Assembly: GCF_035222275.1 (NCBI RefSeq)
Contig: NC_085886.1
Span: 3,162,001-3,226,000, forward strand
DNA length: 64,000 nucleotides
Direction of reading: 5' to 3'
Source: Podospora bellae-mahoneyi
Taxonomy: Eukaryota; Ascomycota; Sordariomycetes; Sordariales; Podosporaceae
Part shown: positions 21,936 through 33,325 of the stretch, piece after piece
Layout: each line of letters begins with the position of its first letter
Position numbering within the stretch: position 1 is the stretch's first letter
Made by a program: the position numbers and the translations under genes
Notes under the pieces: generated by a model
What the model saw: the letters and a program-made list of their open reading frames with translations, nothing else
What the model was told of the DNA's origin: nothing
Databases searched by the model: none

Positions 21936-23106
21936 ATGGCGCCCGTATCGATGGACCTCGACGACGCGTCTCCTGCCTTGCGGGGTCTAGGTGGTGTGAA
22001 TGGCCCTCCCACTGCACCAGTCACCGAGGTGATTGCAAACTTCAGGCCAACCAAGCTGTTCAATCGTGAAGACATCGAGGACAACAAGTCGAATCCTTAC
22101 ATTCTCTCGATCGATTTCGACGACCCTGGTGAGCTTTGCATGACCTCTGAGAGCGATAGGACGATTCAGATCTACAATGTCAAAGAGGGTCGACATGACA
22201 AGATGCTCATCAGCAAGAAGTATGGTGTGAAGCTTGCCAAGTTCACCCACACAAGTTCAAGTGTCATTTACGCCAGTACTCGCGAAAATGGTGGGAATCA
22301 CTGCCGCCTGACTACCCAATGGCTTCTAACAAGTGAGAACAGACGCGATCAGATATCTCGCAACCCACGACAGCTCCTTCATCCGCTACTTTGACGGCCA
22401 CGAAGGCGCCGTGACCTGTCTCGCCATGCACCCGGGCACCGACAACTTTATCTCCTGCAGCCTTGACAACACGGTTAGGTTATGGAACACCCAAACCAAG
22501 AACTGGACTGGTACACTCTATCTCAACACCCCCTACCTGTCGGCGTGGGACCCGTCGGGCCAGGTGTTCGCGGTTGCTAGCCCTAGCAGCGGAAGCATTC
22601 TCCTCTACGACTATCGCAACTACCATAAAGCGCCGTTCTCGACGTTCGACCTCGTCAAAGCCAGAGGGCCCGCCGATCCAGAGATGGCTTTTAGGGGATG
22701 GACGAAGCTGGAGTTCTCCAACGACGGGAAGCACATCCTTCTTGGGTCGCGAGGTAACGGCCATTTCCTGCTGGACTCGTTTGACGGCAGCCTCAAAGCC
22801 TTCCTCAGGAAGCCGAACGGTGGTACAAGACGGCTTGCCGCCGGCGAGAACGACGGCGGACACGTGGAAAGCAGCGGCGAGTGCTGCTTCACCCCTGACG
22901 GTCGCTATGTCTTGAGCGGTGGAAAATCAGACTTGTTGGTCTGGGACACGCTCATGACACCAGACTCGAAGCAAGTCTTGGAGCCAGCGCATATTTTGGA
23001 AGAGAAGAGAGAGGCAGCCGTGGTGGCGTACAACCCGCGGTACAACATGATTGCGACGGCAGACCAGGAGCTGCTGTTTTGGCTTCCAGACCCCACCAAT
23101 TCGTAG
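21936..23106 (+). CDS. swd2: Swd2, WD40 subunit of Set1/COMPASS and CPF
   Basis: Exons 21936-22290 and 22343-23106, intron 22291-22342, 372 aa. The ATG at 21936 opens MAPVSMDLDD. After a short tail comes FRPTKLFNREDIEDNKSNPY, then WD40 blades including YILSIDFDDPGELCMTSESD, RYFDGHEGAVTCLAMHPG, FISCSLDNTVRLWNT, LSAWDPSGQVFAVAS, LEFSNDGKHILLGS, CCFTPDGRYVLSGG and VVAYNPRYNMIATAD. Length and motif order match Swd2/WDR82, which recruits the H3K4 methyltransferase Set1 to Pol II and also sits in the cleavage and polyadenylation factor. The intron splits the third blade. Confidence is high from colinearity with the family. Confidence 0.92.
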
Positions 23107-23646
23107 AAAGAAAAGTATGGGGTGAAGTCGGCAGACGAGTATTTCTTATGGCAAGACAAGATCCCTGGGACGACAATGTTCCAGAGGATGGTTAGGGGCG
23201 TGCCATTTTTTATTTATTTTTGGCTGTAAAGTAGCAGTTATGATACCCATGGGATATTTCGGGCGTATTGGCGCGGGCAAAAAAGCTTTGTAGACAAAAG
23301 TAGTGTTGTTGAATAATTTGATTTGGGATTATCTTTTGAGCATTATTTTTATCTATTGAGCTGCTGTTGAGACGTCGATGCTGTTTGAAGTTAGGGGAAG
23401 AAAGCACTCCAAGCGCCCCGCATTTTAGTCCAGCCAGCTTGGCCCCACCGGAAACTGTCGCTCGAGGTGTGGACATTCACCGATGACATCCAATTCTCGA
23501 AGCTTGCGACCTTGTTTGACCATTCAACCTTGACGACACGACCTCTCCCAGTCGCAGCGCGTGCGCAAATTGATTTTTCCTGTCCCCATTTAAATTTTTT
23601 CACAAACTACGCGCTGCGAACCGAGTGTCAGAACAACACCGTCAAG
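23107..23646 (+). other. Intergenic region, SWD2 3' end / SRP9 promoter
   Basis: About 540 bp, A/T-rich at 23205-23360 (3' UTR of SWD2) and then a pyrimidine-rich leader of the next gene. Nothing else seen. Confidence 0.45.
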
Positions 23647-24212
23647 ATGCCCTACTACTCCAAATCAGAAGACTGGCTGCATCACTCCTCCCTCTTGCTC
23701 GCCGCTCGACCTACTACTGTTTGTCTTCTCCTCCCCCCTCCCCCCCCCCTTTTTTTCCTGTTATTGTCCCAACTAATTTTGTGGTATGGCAGACAAGAAT
23801 ATCAACAAACTACCACCTCTCCCCCGCCCGCCGAACCCCCAAGTCTGCCACGCCCGAGCAGGTAGTTGAGGATGAGAAGAGGGGAAAGAGGGGACACTTG
23901 GTGATCACGACGTTTGACCCAAAGAGCGGGGTTAGTCTCAAGTACAAGACTAGCAAGGCGCAGGAGGTGGGGAGGTTGGTGCAGATGCTTGGAACGTTGG
24001 CGGGGAGGGCGGCTGGGAGGGAGGAAGAAAGGGGGGTGAAGAAGGAGGAGGGGGATGTGGAGATGGAGGAGGCGGCGGCGGACGGGGGAGCTGGGGAGGG
24101 ACAGGGGAGTGGGATTGCTATGCCGGTTGTGGCTGCTGCTGAGAAGCAAGTACCGCAGGTGGGAGGGGCAGGTGGTGGTGGGGGGAAGAAGAAGAAGAAG
24201 GGGAAGAGGTAA
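23647..24212 (+). CDS. Signal recognition particle subunit SRP9/SRP21-like
   Basis: Exons 23647-23718 and 23793-24212, intron 23719-23792, 163 aa. The start MPYYSKSEDWLHHSSLLLAA followed by RPTTTRISTNYHL (formed across the intron) is the SRP9-21 signature. HLVITTFDPKSGVSLKYKTSKAQEVGRLVQ is its core strand-helix unit. The C-terminal ~70 residues are low-complexity, Glu/Gly/Ala-rich, ending in a poly-Lys tail (KKKKKGKR) that would favour RNA binding. SRP9 binds the Alu domain of SRP RNA to arrest elongation during ER targeting. The intron contains a long C/T run. A polyadenylation-like AATAAA lies at 24278-24283. Reading is firm for the conserved core. Confidence 0.88.
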
Positions 24213-24985
24213 TGGGTGGGGGGATGATGAGGGAGGGAACGTCAAGAGGTAACCGCAGAGTCGAAGTCATCAAATATAATAAAGAAATCAGCCCAAGGGT
24301 TTCCAAAGGGCCACACAAGACGGTTGAACGCGCGTGACTGTTGGAAATGGGAAGCATTCGTTAAAGGCACAGGGTGCGAGCGGGAGAGGACTATCAAGAT
24401 TTCTAGACAAAATGGGCAGCATCAAGTCGTGGACAACATGGGTGAACGCCAGTCTTTCCCACACGACAACAAAAATGGCATAGTAACAACCGAGACATCA
24501 AAACTGGACACAATCACATTCGACACCAAGATGTTTCATGCGAGGAACAAACAGTGCAGTGCAATCCCTTCATTAGATGAGGTCCTACTCATACAATCCC
24601 ATACTACTTATGTATGTCTCTTTCCATCCCAAATACCCCACCTCATACTCATGAGGCATCCATCATCCATCCATAAAAGAACCCATTTCGTTCTTTGTTT
24701 TGCGCGTTCAGCAAAAACAAAACTCCAGACGCCTTTCAATGATGTGGAAATCCACGCCTGCCTACCGTAACCCGTAACAAAAAAGTCATTGTTGTACATG
24801 ACCTTCAGGGGATTACTATCCAACATACAAGATTTGTCCGCCCGCTCCGCCTGTGTGACGTTATCCTTCTGTCTATACCAGAAGTTTATGAAAAGAAGAA
24901 AAAAAGAAATGCGTGAGGGGGTATTAGTCGTTATAAAAAGACAAAAAGAGCAGAGAAATCAGCAGCAGCGCAAATGACAAGACGC
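24213..24985. other. Intergenic region between convergent SRP9 and RNR2
   Basis: About 770 bp that should hold both 3' UTRs; AATAAA at 24278 suits the SRP9 transcript. No gene or repeat seen. Confidence 0.45.
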
Positions 24986-26353
24986 TCAAAAGTCCTCGTC
25001 AAAGGCAAAGTCGCCGCCATTCTCGTTCTTGCTCTCCTCAGCAGACTCCTCAAACTTCTTGGTGCTGTTCATGACACCGGCCTTCTGGTACTCGCCGACA
25101 CGCTTCTCGAAGAAGTTGGTCTTGCCGCCGAGGGAGATGTTCTCCATGAAGTCGAAGGGGTTGGTGGAGCGGTAGATCTTGTCGTTGCCGAGAGCGACAA
25201 GGAGACGGTCAGCGACGAACTCGATGTACTGCTTCATGAGGTTCGAGTTCATGCCGAGCAGGGCGCAGGGAAGAGCCTCAGTGAGGAACTCCTGCTCAAT
25301 GGTGACGGCATCGCGGATGATGTCCTCGACGAGCTGCTTGCTGGGTCTGTTGTTGAGGTGAGAGAACAGAAGGCAGGCAAAGTCGGTGTGGAGACCCTCA
25401 TCACGGGAGATAAGCTCGTTGGAGAAGGTGAGACCAGGCATGAGGCCGCGCTTCTTGAGCCAGAATATGGAGGCGAAAGCACCACTGAAGAAGATACCCT
25501 CAACAGCAGCGAAGGCAACAAGGCGCTGGGCGAAGGAGGCATCCTTGTCGGAGATCCACCGAAGGGCCCAGTCGGCCTTCTTGCGGATGCAGGGAATGGT
25601 GTCGATGGCATTGAAGAGGTAGGTGCGCTGAGATGGCTCCTTGATGTAGGTATCAATGAGAAGGGAGTAGGTCTCGGAGTGGATGTTCTCCATCATGATC
25701 TGGAAGCCGTAGAAGCAGCGGGCCTCGGGAATCTGGACCTCGGCGCTGAAACGCTCGACAAGGTTCTCATTGACGATACCATCGGAAGCGGCGAAGAAGG
25801 CGAGGATGTGGGAGATGAAGAACTTCTCGTCATCGTTGAGCTTGTTGCTCCAGTCGTGGAGATCCTTGGAGAGATCGATCTCCTCAGCAGTCCAGAAGGA
25901 AGCCTCGGCCTTCTTGTACATTTGCCAGACCTGTAAGGGTTTTAATTAGTACGCGTGATCCAACTTGAGAACGCGTCAAAGTCGCGTCACATACCTCATG
26001 GTACTTGATGGGGAACAAGACGAAGCGCTGAGGGTTCTCGGTGAGGAGCGGCTCATCGAGGAGCTCTTGCTTTGGTTCTGGGGCAGCGACTGTCTTGATC
26101 TCCTCCTTCTTGTTCTCAAACTTGGCATCCATCTCGGCCTCGAGGGTGGTGAGGTCGGCATCGAAGGGGTTGTTTTCCTTGTCGGATGGGGCAAAGTTGA
26201 GCTTCTTGACGGGAGACTCCATCTTGAAGGCGTCAAGGGCGGAAGCAGCCTGCAAAAGTAAAGGATGTTAGCTTTGTGGGCGCGTAAAGTAGCCGACGCG
26301 TGGAAAGGTAGCTAGCTACTGACCTGCTTGGAAGGTGTGATTTCGGCGGCCAT
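24986..26353 (-). CDS. rnr2: Ribonucleotide reductase small subunit (Rnr2, class Ia R2)
   Basis: Exons (minus) are 26324-26353, 25995-26249 and 24986-25930, giving 409 aa. The ATG at 26353 opens [10 protein letters not shown]. Di-iron ligands and neighbours are visible: [11 protein letters not shown] (Asp), [19 protein letters not shown] with the radical Tyr region, MMENIHSE (Glu, His), AVEGIFFSG (Glu) and [12 protein letters not shown] (Glu, His). The C-terminal FAFDEDF is the peptide that docks on the large subunit. The enzyme makes dNDPs from NDPs in the cytosol. Introns 25931-25994 and 26250-26323 and the promoter carry ACGCGT (MCB) motifs, fitting G1/S control. All key residues are present, so it looks fully active. 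Confidence 0.97.
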
Positions 26354-26576
26354 TGTGAAGATAGTTGAGGGCTGAAAGATGGGAGGTGCAAAGGCCACAA
26401 GAAGAAGAAATAGCAGAGGCAATTGCTGAGTGACGGCTGTGGCGGGATTGAGAGAGTTGTTGTGAGTGTAGACAAAGAGAATTTCTCAAGCAAAATATGG
26501 GCGTCGCGAATTCTCTTAAATGCTGCACGTCGGCACGCGGCCCACTTTACTAAATCTGCATGGCAGGGATACGCGT
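25951..26576. promoter_or_regulatory. Cluster of four MCB (ACGCGT) motifs at RNR2
   Basis: ACGCGT occurs at 25951-25956 and 25971-25976 (intron 2), 26296-26301 (intron 1) and 26571-26576 (promoter, about 220 bp upstream of the ATG). Half-matches (CGCGTC, CACGCG) lie between. MCB is the MBF binding element and RNR genes are classic MBF targets; intronic placement is unusual. Confidence 0.6.
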
Positions 26577-27422
26577 CGACACGCCTGTAGTCTCTTTCCA
26601 GGGGGCCCAGGCACTTTGTGCGGCGTCACTGATGCCCTCCATCAACACCAGCCTCTCATTTGGTTGTTCCAAGAGGGGCATCGCCGGGCAATCCCACCAG
26701 TCCCTTGCTCCCTGTTCCTAGTCAGCCCTCTCGCTCTTATCAGATCCATCATCAGCCGCGCCATTCAATGCCTGTTCCAGCGGCCTGTTGGGTGAGCGTT
26801 TGTCAGAGTTTATTTATTCGGATGCACATTGCAACAATTTCACCATGGACCCCACCATGACACACTCGGGCCCATCCTGCCTGGAATTGAACCAGCTGGG
26901 CTTCCACTTCCAAGAATCCTAACACGCGAACTGTTCGCAGCTCCGACAGGTCCCGATCTGTCCTCCTGGAATCGGCATACACTACGGTTCCCCTGTTGCA
27001 ACTTGCAAGACTTTGGCCCATCCTGCTGTTGTCCCGTGAGCAGCCATGGACCTCTTGGGCAGAGGTGGGGTTGAAAAGATTATCAGATGGGATCCTTGAC
27101 CAGATCAAACTGGGAGACGCGTCAAATCACGTCTGTCTCGCGGCTTCATTATTAATTGATTTTGACCCAGCCCTGTCCCCGGTCTTGGAACATTGAGACC
27201 TTTTCTCGAAGAATACATATTCCCGCTGTCTCGCAGACGAGGAAAACTATTATCATTCAAATGCCCATTGCCTCTGGGTATCCTGATGCAGTCTGTTTCC
27301 CAAAACTCCTCGCTCATGAAAAGCAACAAATGAAATATAAAAACACATCGCTTCAGCATTGCCCTCCTAGCACCATATCCAAGCGCCCCTTGACACCTCC
27401 TGACGTCACCTGGGCAACTACA
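26354..27422. other. Intergenic region, RNR2 promoter / DUF4112 gene 3' end
   Basis: About 1.07 kb. It holds the RNR2 promoter with an MCB at 26571 and another ACGCGT at 27117-27122. No gene is supported. Confidence 0.5.
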
Positions 27423-28325
27423 CTATCTCCGACCAGCCTTCCCACGATTGTCTCTGGGGTCCTGCTTTGGTGTAATCTGACGACCCGGAAGGCCTCCCCC
27501 GATCGGAGCTCGCGGTGGTGTAAGATTCCTCACAGGAGCTACCAGTGCACTTTGCGGGGCCGCTGTCATGTCCCCTGTCTGCCGTCCAGAGCGTGCCGGC
27601 GTTACGGCGGCTGGAGTGGCAAGCGATGGCATCGTACCCGTTCTTGTGACCCCGGTTTCGACATCCCGATCCCCCTCGGCCCCTGCAAGTTCGTCCGGCA
27701 TCTCGACAATACTGCCCGTCTCTGGATCCTGAACGACACCAGCCTGGAGCGCCTTTGCCTTTTCCGTCAAGAAAGCGTCGAGCAGCCAGGCATTCTTAGT
27801 GTTGGCTCGGTAGAATACGTCCGCGATGTCGCCAATGAGAGGGATAAAACCGATTGCCAGATCAAGCATGATGTTGGTGAACATCATGCCATACAGACGC
27901 TTGGGAAGACCACCATCGACCTTTGAGGCCTTCTTGATGAGAGCAAGAGCCATGAGGAAATCTGCAAAGTCGCCAATGCTACAAAACATTTGTTAGCCCA
28001 TGTTTGGTCACACAGAGACAGCTGATGATACTTACACAGGAATCAAACCGATGATGGCGGACCAGCCGAACCGGATGGGAATGCAGCAACAACTGAACCC
28101 CATGTCCCAACGATAGGCTCTTCGGCGGATCTTTCTGAGAATATTGGCGTCATTCTTGGAAAGCCCTTGGGGAATAGGTCTCTCCTGAGTCTTGTACTTT
28201 GCGACCTTTCCGTTCTTGTAGACCGGGACTTTTTCGAGGTAAGGGTTCTCCGAGTTGGTATTTGTCTTGTCCTTCCCCAGCTTCTTGAGAGCCTTCTTCT
28301 CCAGGATTTTGATGGCCACGTTCAT
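27423..28325 (-). CDS. DUF4112 membrane protein
   Basis: Exons (minus) are 28036-28325 and 27423-27978, intron 27979-28035, 281 aa. The ATG at 28325 opens MNVAIKILEKKALKKL, a basic amphipathic start. The core IPIRFGWSAIIGLIPVIGDFADFLMAL and LDLAIGFIPLIGDIADVFYRANTKN shows the doubled GLIPxxGD pattern of DUF4112 with two hydrophobic segments; the first pattern is completed across the intron. A disordered Pro/Arg/Thr-rich tail of about 110 residues follows. Function of the family is unknown; membrane location is predicted from the hydrophobic segments. It is divergent from DCP2. Confidence 0.85.
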
Positions 28326-29534
28326 GGTGATTTGCGGTGATCGATGTCGATCAAAAAAAAAATTCAAAAGAATGTTTATGAAATAAAAGAATGGGAACAA
28401 AACACACAGAGCACGAGAAACACAGAAAAAAACAGAGGCCGAGAGTTGATATAAAAGTCGACGCTTTGTTGCGGGCTCCGGCGGCTGTCAAGTTGGCCTC
28501 CGGCTGGTTGTAAGTGAGGTATTGGTCGCGGCAGGCTCTTTGTCCGTTTCAGGTTCGCGCTTGTCAGACCCAAGTTGGAAACGCTTTTGGCGCCAGAGTC
28601 AACGAACCAGAGGGTCGGGATGTTGGTCTGCTGTACTAGAGAGACAAGAAGCGACAAGGTCAAGTAAAAAAGCACCAGCTGGACCGTGGCAGCTCCCATC
28701 TTGCTTTATGTCTGCTGGCTGGCCCATGGCTCAACATCTAGCCCGGTGCATCAAACGTCTTCTTGTTTCCGCGTGATGACGTTCTTGGGCGACCTCCCTG
28801 CAGCTTCAAGGTGTAACCCCTGCTCAGCGTGCCCGTGTGGCGCGAGACTGCCACACACTTGTGTGTTGTGGTAGGCCTCTTCCAGATGCACCATCTTGTG
28901 CGGGGAGCGGGGCATTGCACCGCCACATCCACTCCTGGCAGAAGCTTAACTGAGCAGGATGTGGCGTTGAATCCCTGGACTGGTGGGGTGAATTGGGCTC
29001 TAGCCACAGTTGGGTTCTGCGAACATCTCCAGTCTGCGCCAGTGGAGACAAATCACTGCCGTCCACGTCTGCACACGTCTCTCCCCATCCCATTCAAGAT
29101 TCCATGGTTGACCTGCCGATAGCGTTTGTCGACAGCTCCCGCCCAATCCGGCCACACACCTGAGCCTTTTCTCTCACCTTCCTATCACTGCTTTGCTTTG
29201 TATCTTTGCAAATTTTCTCTTGCTTGTCCATTCTAGACTCTGAAGCGCACACATTGCCTTGCGGTGGGGAAACTCTTACCTTTGCGATTTGGCGGTCCAA
29301 GCCTGAACCTGCCGAGCCAGTCCGCCAGCGAAGCCCTCGCCAAACAAACACAAATCGATCGACCAGAAACACAGACCACTTCCTTACCTCACTCCGTACC
29401 CGCAAACACCTCCGACCTAAAACCGCAAAGTAGTTCCCACGCAACCTGGACTGCCTTTTACGCTGTTGCTGCCCTACAGACGACCACCCCTCAGGAAACC
29501 AGGCTGTTGATATGCCACACCACAGCACACTGTC
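28326..29534. other. Divergent promoter region of DUF4112 gene and DCP2
   Basis: About 1.2 kb with pyrimidine-rich leader sequence before DCP2. No supported gene, RNA or repeat. Confidence 0.45.
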
Positions 29535-32469
29535 ATGGCCGAAAACAAGATGCAGCTCGAAGATTGTATGTATCTTTTTTGGTACCGCTCTGTTGGATGA
29601 CACCTGTTGACCTGTTTGCCCAGGGTTGGACGACCTTTGTGTCCGATTCATCATAAACCTGCCCAAGGAGGATCTGTCATCCGTGGCCCGAATTTGCTTC
29701 CAGGTCGAAGAGGCACAATGGTTCTACGAAGATTTTATACGTCCGCTGGACCCTACACTCCCATCGATGTCGCTCCGAAGTTTCTGTCTTCGAATCTTCC
29801 AGCACTGTCCCCTGCTGGCCTCCTTCTCGGCTGAAAACCACATGCGAGCGTTCGAGGAGTTTCTCCAGTACAAGACCAGAGTTCCCGTCAGAGGAGCTAT
29901 CCTGCTGAATGAGGCCATGGACTCGACTGTGTTGGTCAAGGGCTGGAAGAAGGGCGCCAACTGGAGTTTCCCCAGAGGTAAAATCAACAAGGACGAGGAT
30001 GACTTGGACTGCGCCATTCGAGAGGTCTACGAGGAAACAGGTTTCGACATCAGGGAAGCTGGGCTGGTGCCTAGGGATGATGAAGTGAAGTACATCCAGA
30101 TGTCGATGCGGGATCAGCAAATTCGACTCTATGTTTTCCGGAATGTGCCCATGGACACCAACTTCCATCCAAAGACCAGGAAAGAGATCAGTAAAATTCA
30201 GTGGTACAAGCTCTCTGAGCTTCCCGCGTTTCGGAACCGCAAGGGGAATCAACAGGATGATGCCGCTGCGGCTTCGAATGCGAACAAGTTCTACATGGTG
30301 GCTCCTTTTCTTGTCCAACTCAAGAAATGGGTCCAACAGCAAAAGCAGAAGGACGCAGCCCGCGGATCGCATGTACCTGTCCATATTCCTATCGAAGAAC
30401 CTCTCACAGAGGATGACCTCGGTACCCAGACAGAGCCTGTTGCTGGGCCCACAGAGAGCATCGAAACCATTGAAGGGGCGACGGCTGAGCTTCAGCGTCT
30501 TCTCCAGGTGCAGCCTCCCCCTAGTGGGACACATGTGAACCCGCACCCTGCTCCGGCGGCGACAGCCAACAAAGGGAACGCTCTGTTGGCCCTTCTTCAA
30601 AAGAATACTGAGACCGAGGCGGCTCATCTTCCTCAAGGGTATCACGAGCAGCCCCAGCATTATCAACAGCTGCCCCAGCAACATCACCAACAGCCTCCGC
30701 AGCATCAACATCAGTATTACCAGCAGCAGCAGTACGGTAACCAAGTCCCGCACACGCCGTTGGAGCTCACTTACACGACTGCTCCGGAGCCGCACACTCC
30801 GCACCATCATCATCCAACCAATCGGTTACCTGTACCACCTAATCAGCCGCCGCCCAACTTCCCTATCCAGCCTCACGGGAATCAAAATGTCTCTCAAGAA
30901 TACTTTACACAACAGCGGGTCCCCCACCAGATGCCTACCCAGGCCTACGGGGATAACTCGTACATGGCTGGCCCGCGTCCAGTGCAGAAGGAACCCGTTC
31001 TTCTCCACCCGCAGCCGTTGCCCCCCCAGGTTCAGCAATCACTTCTCACCAGAAGCATTCTCCAGACTCCCAACATTCCAGAGACTGCCCACCACAATGG
31101 TATGCAAGCGCCGCAGGGAAGCCACCATTCGATCCCGGTCCAGGGGCAAGATGGGGCTGGTTATCAGAATCAAGGAGCACCTCGAAAGGCTGCTCCTCAG
31201 CTGACACATCATCACATGTCTCTTCTGAATGCTTTCAAGAGCAATACCTCCCGTACACAAGAAACAACGCCGGTGGCTACCCCTCAAAGCGATGTCGCTC
31301 CCGCGGGACAGCAGCACGCTGGCTATCATCCGTCTGGACAGGGCTGGCCCAGTGCTCCATCCCATACACAAGCTCCCAACCCAGCTGCGCAGTATTTGCC
31401 GCACCACGCGGCGAATGTTCCTCAGGGTTATGGTGAGCGGTATGGGCCTCAGTCGCAGCATGCAGTGGCTCCACAAGTGTCACAACACGCCACCGCAAAC
31501 CCAGTTGTGGCCCCAAGGCCGTCGCAATCAACGGAGTCGCACCGCTCGGCGTTGTTGGACATGTTCAAAAAGCCAGGCCGTGGAAGTCCCCTAAGCAACG
31601 AAATCACAAGATCGTCCATCAAGTCGGACGGTGGACGGCCAGGATATGGGTCCAATAATAGCCAGCCATATGGCGGACCTTCCAATGCGGAGGCCATCGC
31701 CCGAGCTGCTGAAGCCAATGGTGCTCCCGTCCAGATGAATCCAGAGCTCAACCTTCCATACAGGGCCGTTCAGATCCTCACTCGGCCCAAGCAGCCCGAG
31801 TCGGCCCAAAGCAATGACTCGATGGACTCGCAAATCCATCGTCTTCAGAGACGCTTGAGCCCCCAGAGGAAGGATGCCAGGAATTCAGGCTCTGGTCTTC
31901 CGTCTCCGCGGGACCGCTCTTTGTTCCATCAGCTTGACCAGGAAACGAAGAGGTCCCCCCAGCTCCCGCCAGCCCAGGCGGCCAGCCTTCCATACGGTCA
32001 GCCTCAGCCTCAGCGCCAGTCGCCGTACGCAAGTCCTACTTTCCCGCCTCAGCAACCTGTTGGTCCGCCCCAGCAACTGCAGCAGCATCAGCAATATCAG
32101 CATCATCAGCGTCAACCTAGTGGCAACGCGGACCAGAAGCAGAAGTTGCTGTCGCTTTTCGGAAAGGCACAGCCCTCGCCCACTGGGCTTTCGGCCAACG
32201 GCAAGATGAAGGAGTCCATGGTGTATGATCAAGTCCGGTCTACTACTCCCAGATCGAGAGTTGCGTCTCTTGCGTCACAGGGCAACGCCGGCGGCATGGC
32301 TCCGTCAGTCACAGGCGTGGAGAATGTCCATGCAACCGGCAACAGTAGTCGGGTACCGAGCGCAACCAACTCTCGCCGGGGCAGCCAGACACCCATCTCC
32401 CCGGCCGATCGGAACTTTTTGCTTTTGTATTTGGAGTCGGTGTCTAATCAGGCGCGCTCCCAGACATGA
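29535..32469 (+). CDS. dcp2: mRNA-decapping enzyme Dcp2
   Basis: Exons 29535-29565 and 29624-32469, intron 29566-29623, 958 aa. The ATG at 29535 opens MAENKMQLEDW, and the start WLDDLCVRFIINLPKED is the Dcp1-binding regulatory domain. The Nudix fold follows; the Nudix box (about residues 129-151) reads GKINKDE..., then REVYEETG with the metal-binding Glu residues. Box B lies at the end of the fold. The remaining ~690 residues are disordered, rich in Gln, Pro and His, with short Leu motifs such as LLALLQK, MSLLNAFK, SALLDMFKK and QKLLSLFGKA. These resemble helical leucine-rich motifs that bind Edc3/Pat1-type partners. Dcp2 hydrolyses the m7G cap in cytoplasmic P-bodies. Confidence 0.95.
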
Positions 32470-33325
32470 TATCGGGGTTTGAAGTAGGGCATATGTTGTT
32501 TTTCTGTTTGTTCTTGGGGACTTTTAGTGTAAAGGGATTTTATATGGTGGTGAGGATTTTTGTGATTTCTTGCCAACAGCGAATGGTGGTTGTAATTTGG
32601 ACCGGTGCATACATCAAAGCGAAATTTCCATCAATGGTTTACATTATTTGCAGCGGTTGCTGCACAAAGGTGCTTATGAAGCAGGCTCTTGCTAGCTAGC
32701 TACTTAGGTTATTGAAAGGATACTTGTATTATGATGACTCTGGTTCTGGATGGTGTTTGGGTCACTTTCTCAGTATAGTGAGTTGGCGGTTGTGTGATCA
32801 TTTGGCTGTGTGTTGGTGTCGTGAGGCACGCAAGAAAGTGGTCTGATGTTCTAGTTGGAGAGGGTGTGCTCCTCCACGTAGAACAGACCACCCCACGAGC
32901 TTGGGGTTTGCTTGGCTGACCCCCCCTTTTTTTAATGGGGAGCGGGCTGAAGATGAAGTCTCGCCACGGCTGTGATGAGGAGTCAGGATGGATCATACCA
33001 CTTTGTGGGCGTGGCTGGCCGTGTCGCCGTTAGTGTTTTTTTTCCTCCTTTTTTTTGTGAGTGTGATGGATGTTGGAGAGGGAATTGTTGGGATGTAATG
33101 AGGAGAGAAGAGGTATAAGATAGGGGCAAGGTTCGTAACCTGGAGTTTGTTTCGCCCATCTCAGGACTGAACTTGGCCTTTCTCTTCATCAAATTGACTT
33201 GGTTATCTAAGATATCTCGAAGATCGAGGGCAGCATTGAGATATTGCTGTTGAGGCTACACATCAACCAACCTCACTTACAACATCTACCTACTCAACCA
33301 ATCTACGATATCGCACCCAAACAAA
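32470..33325 (+). other. Intergenic region, DCP2 3' end / SDR promoter
   Basis: About 855 bp. No coding sequence. It holds the DCP2 3' UTR and the SDR promoter. Nothing else seen. Confidence 0.45.

Noticed and set aside
24974-25936. Long plus-strand open frame antisense to RNR2
   Set aside because: Leu/Glu/Val/Gly-rich with no domain; it mirrors codon bias of the real gene on the other strand.
29677-30813. 378-codon minus-strand frame over DCP2
   Set aside because: Covers the Nudix domain in antisense and has no homology signal of its own.
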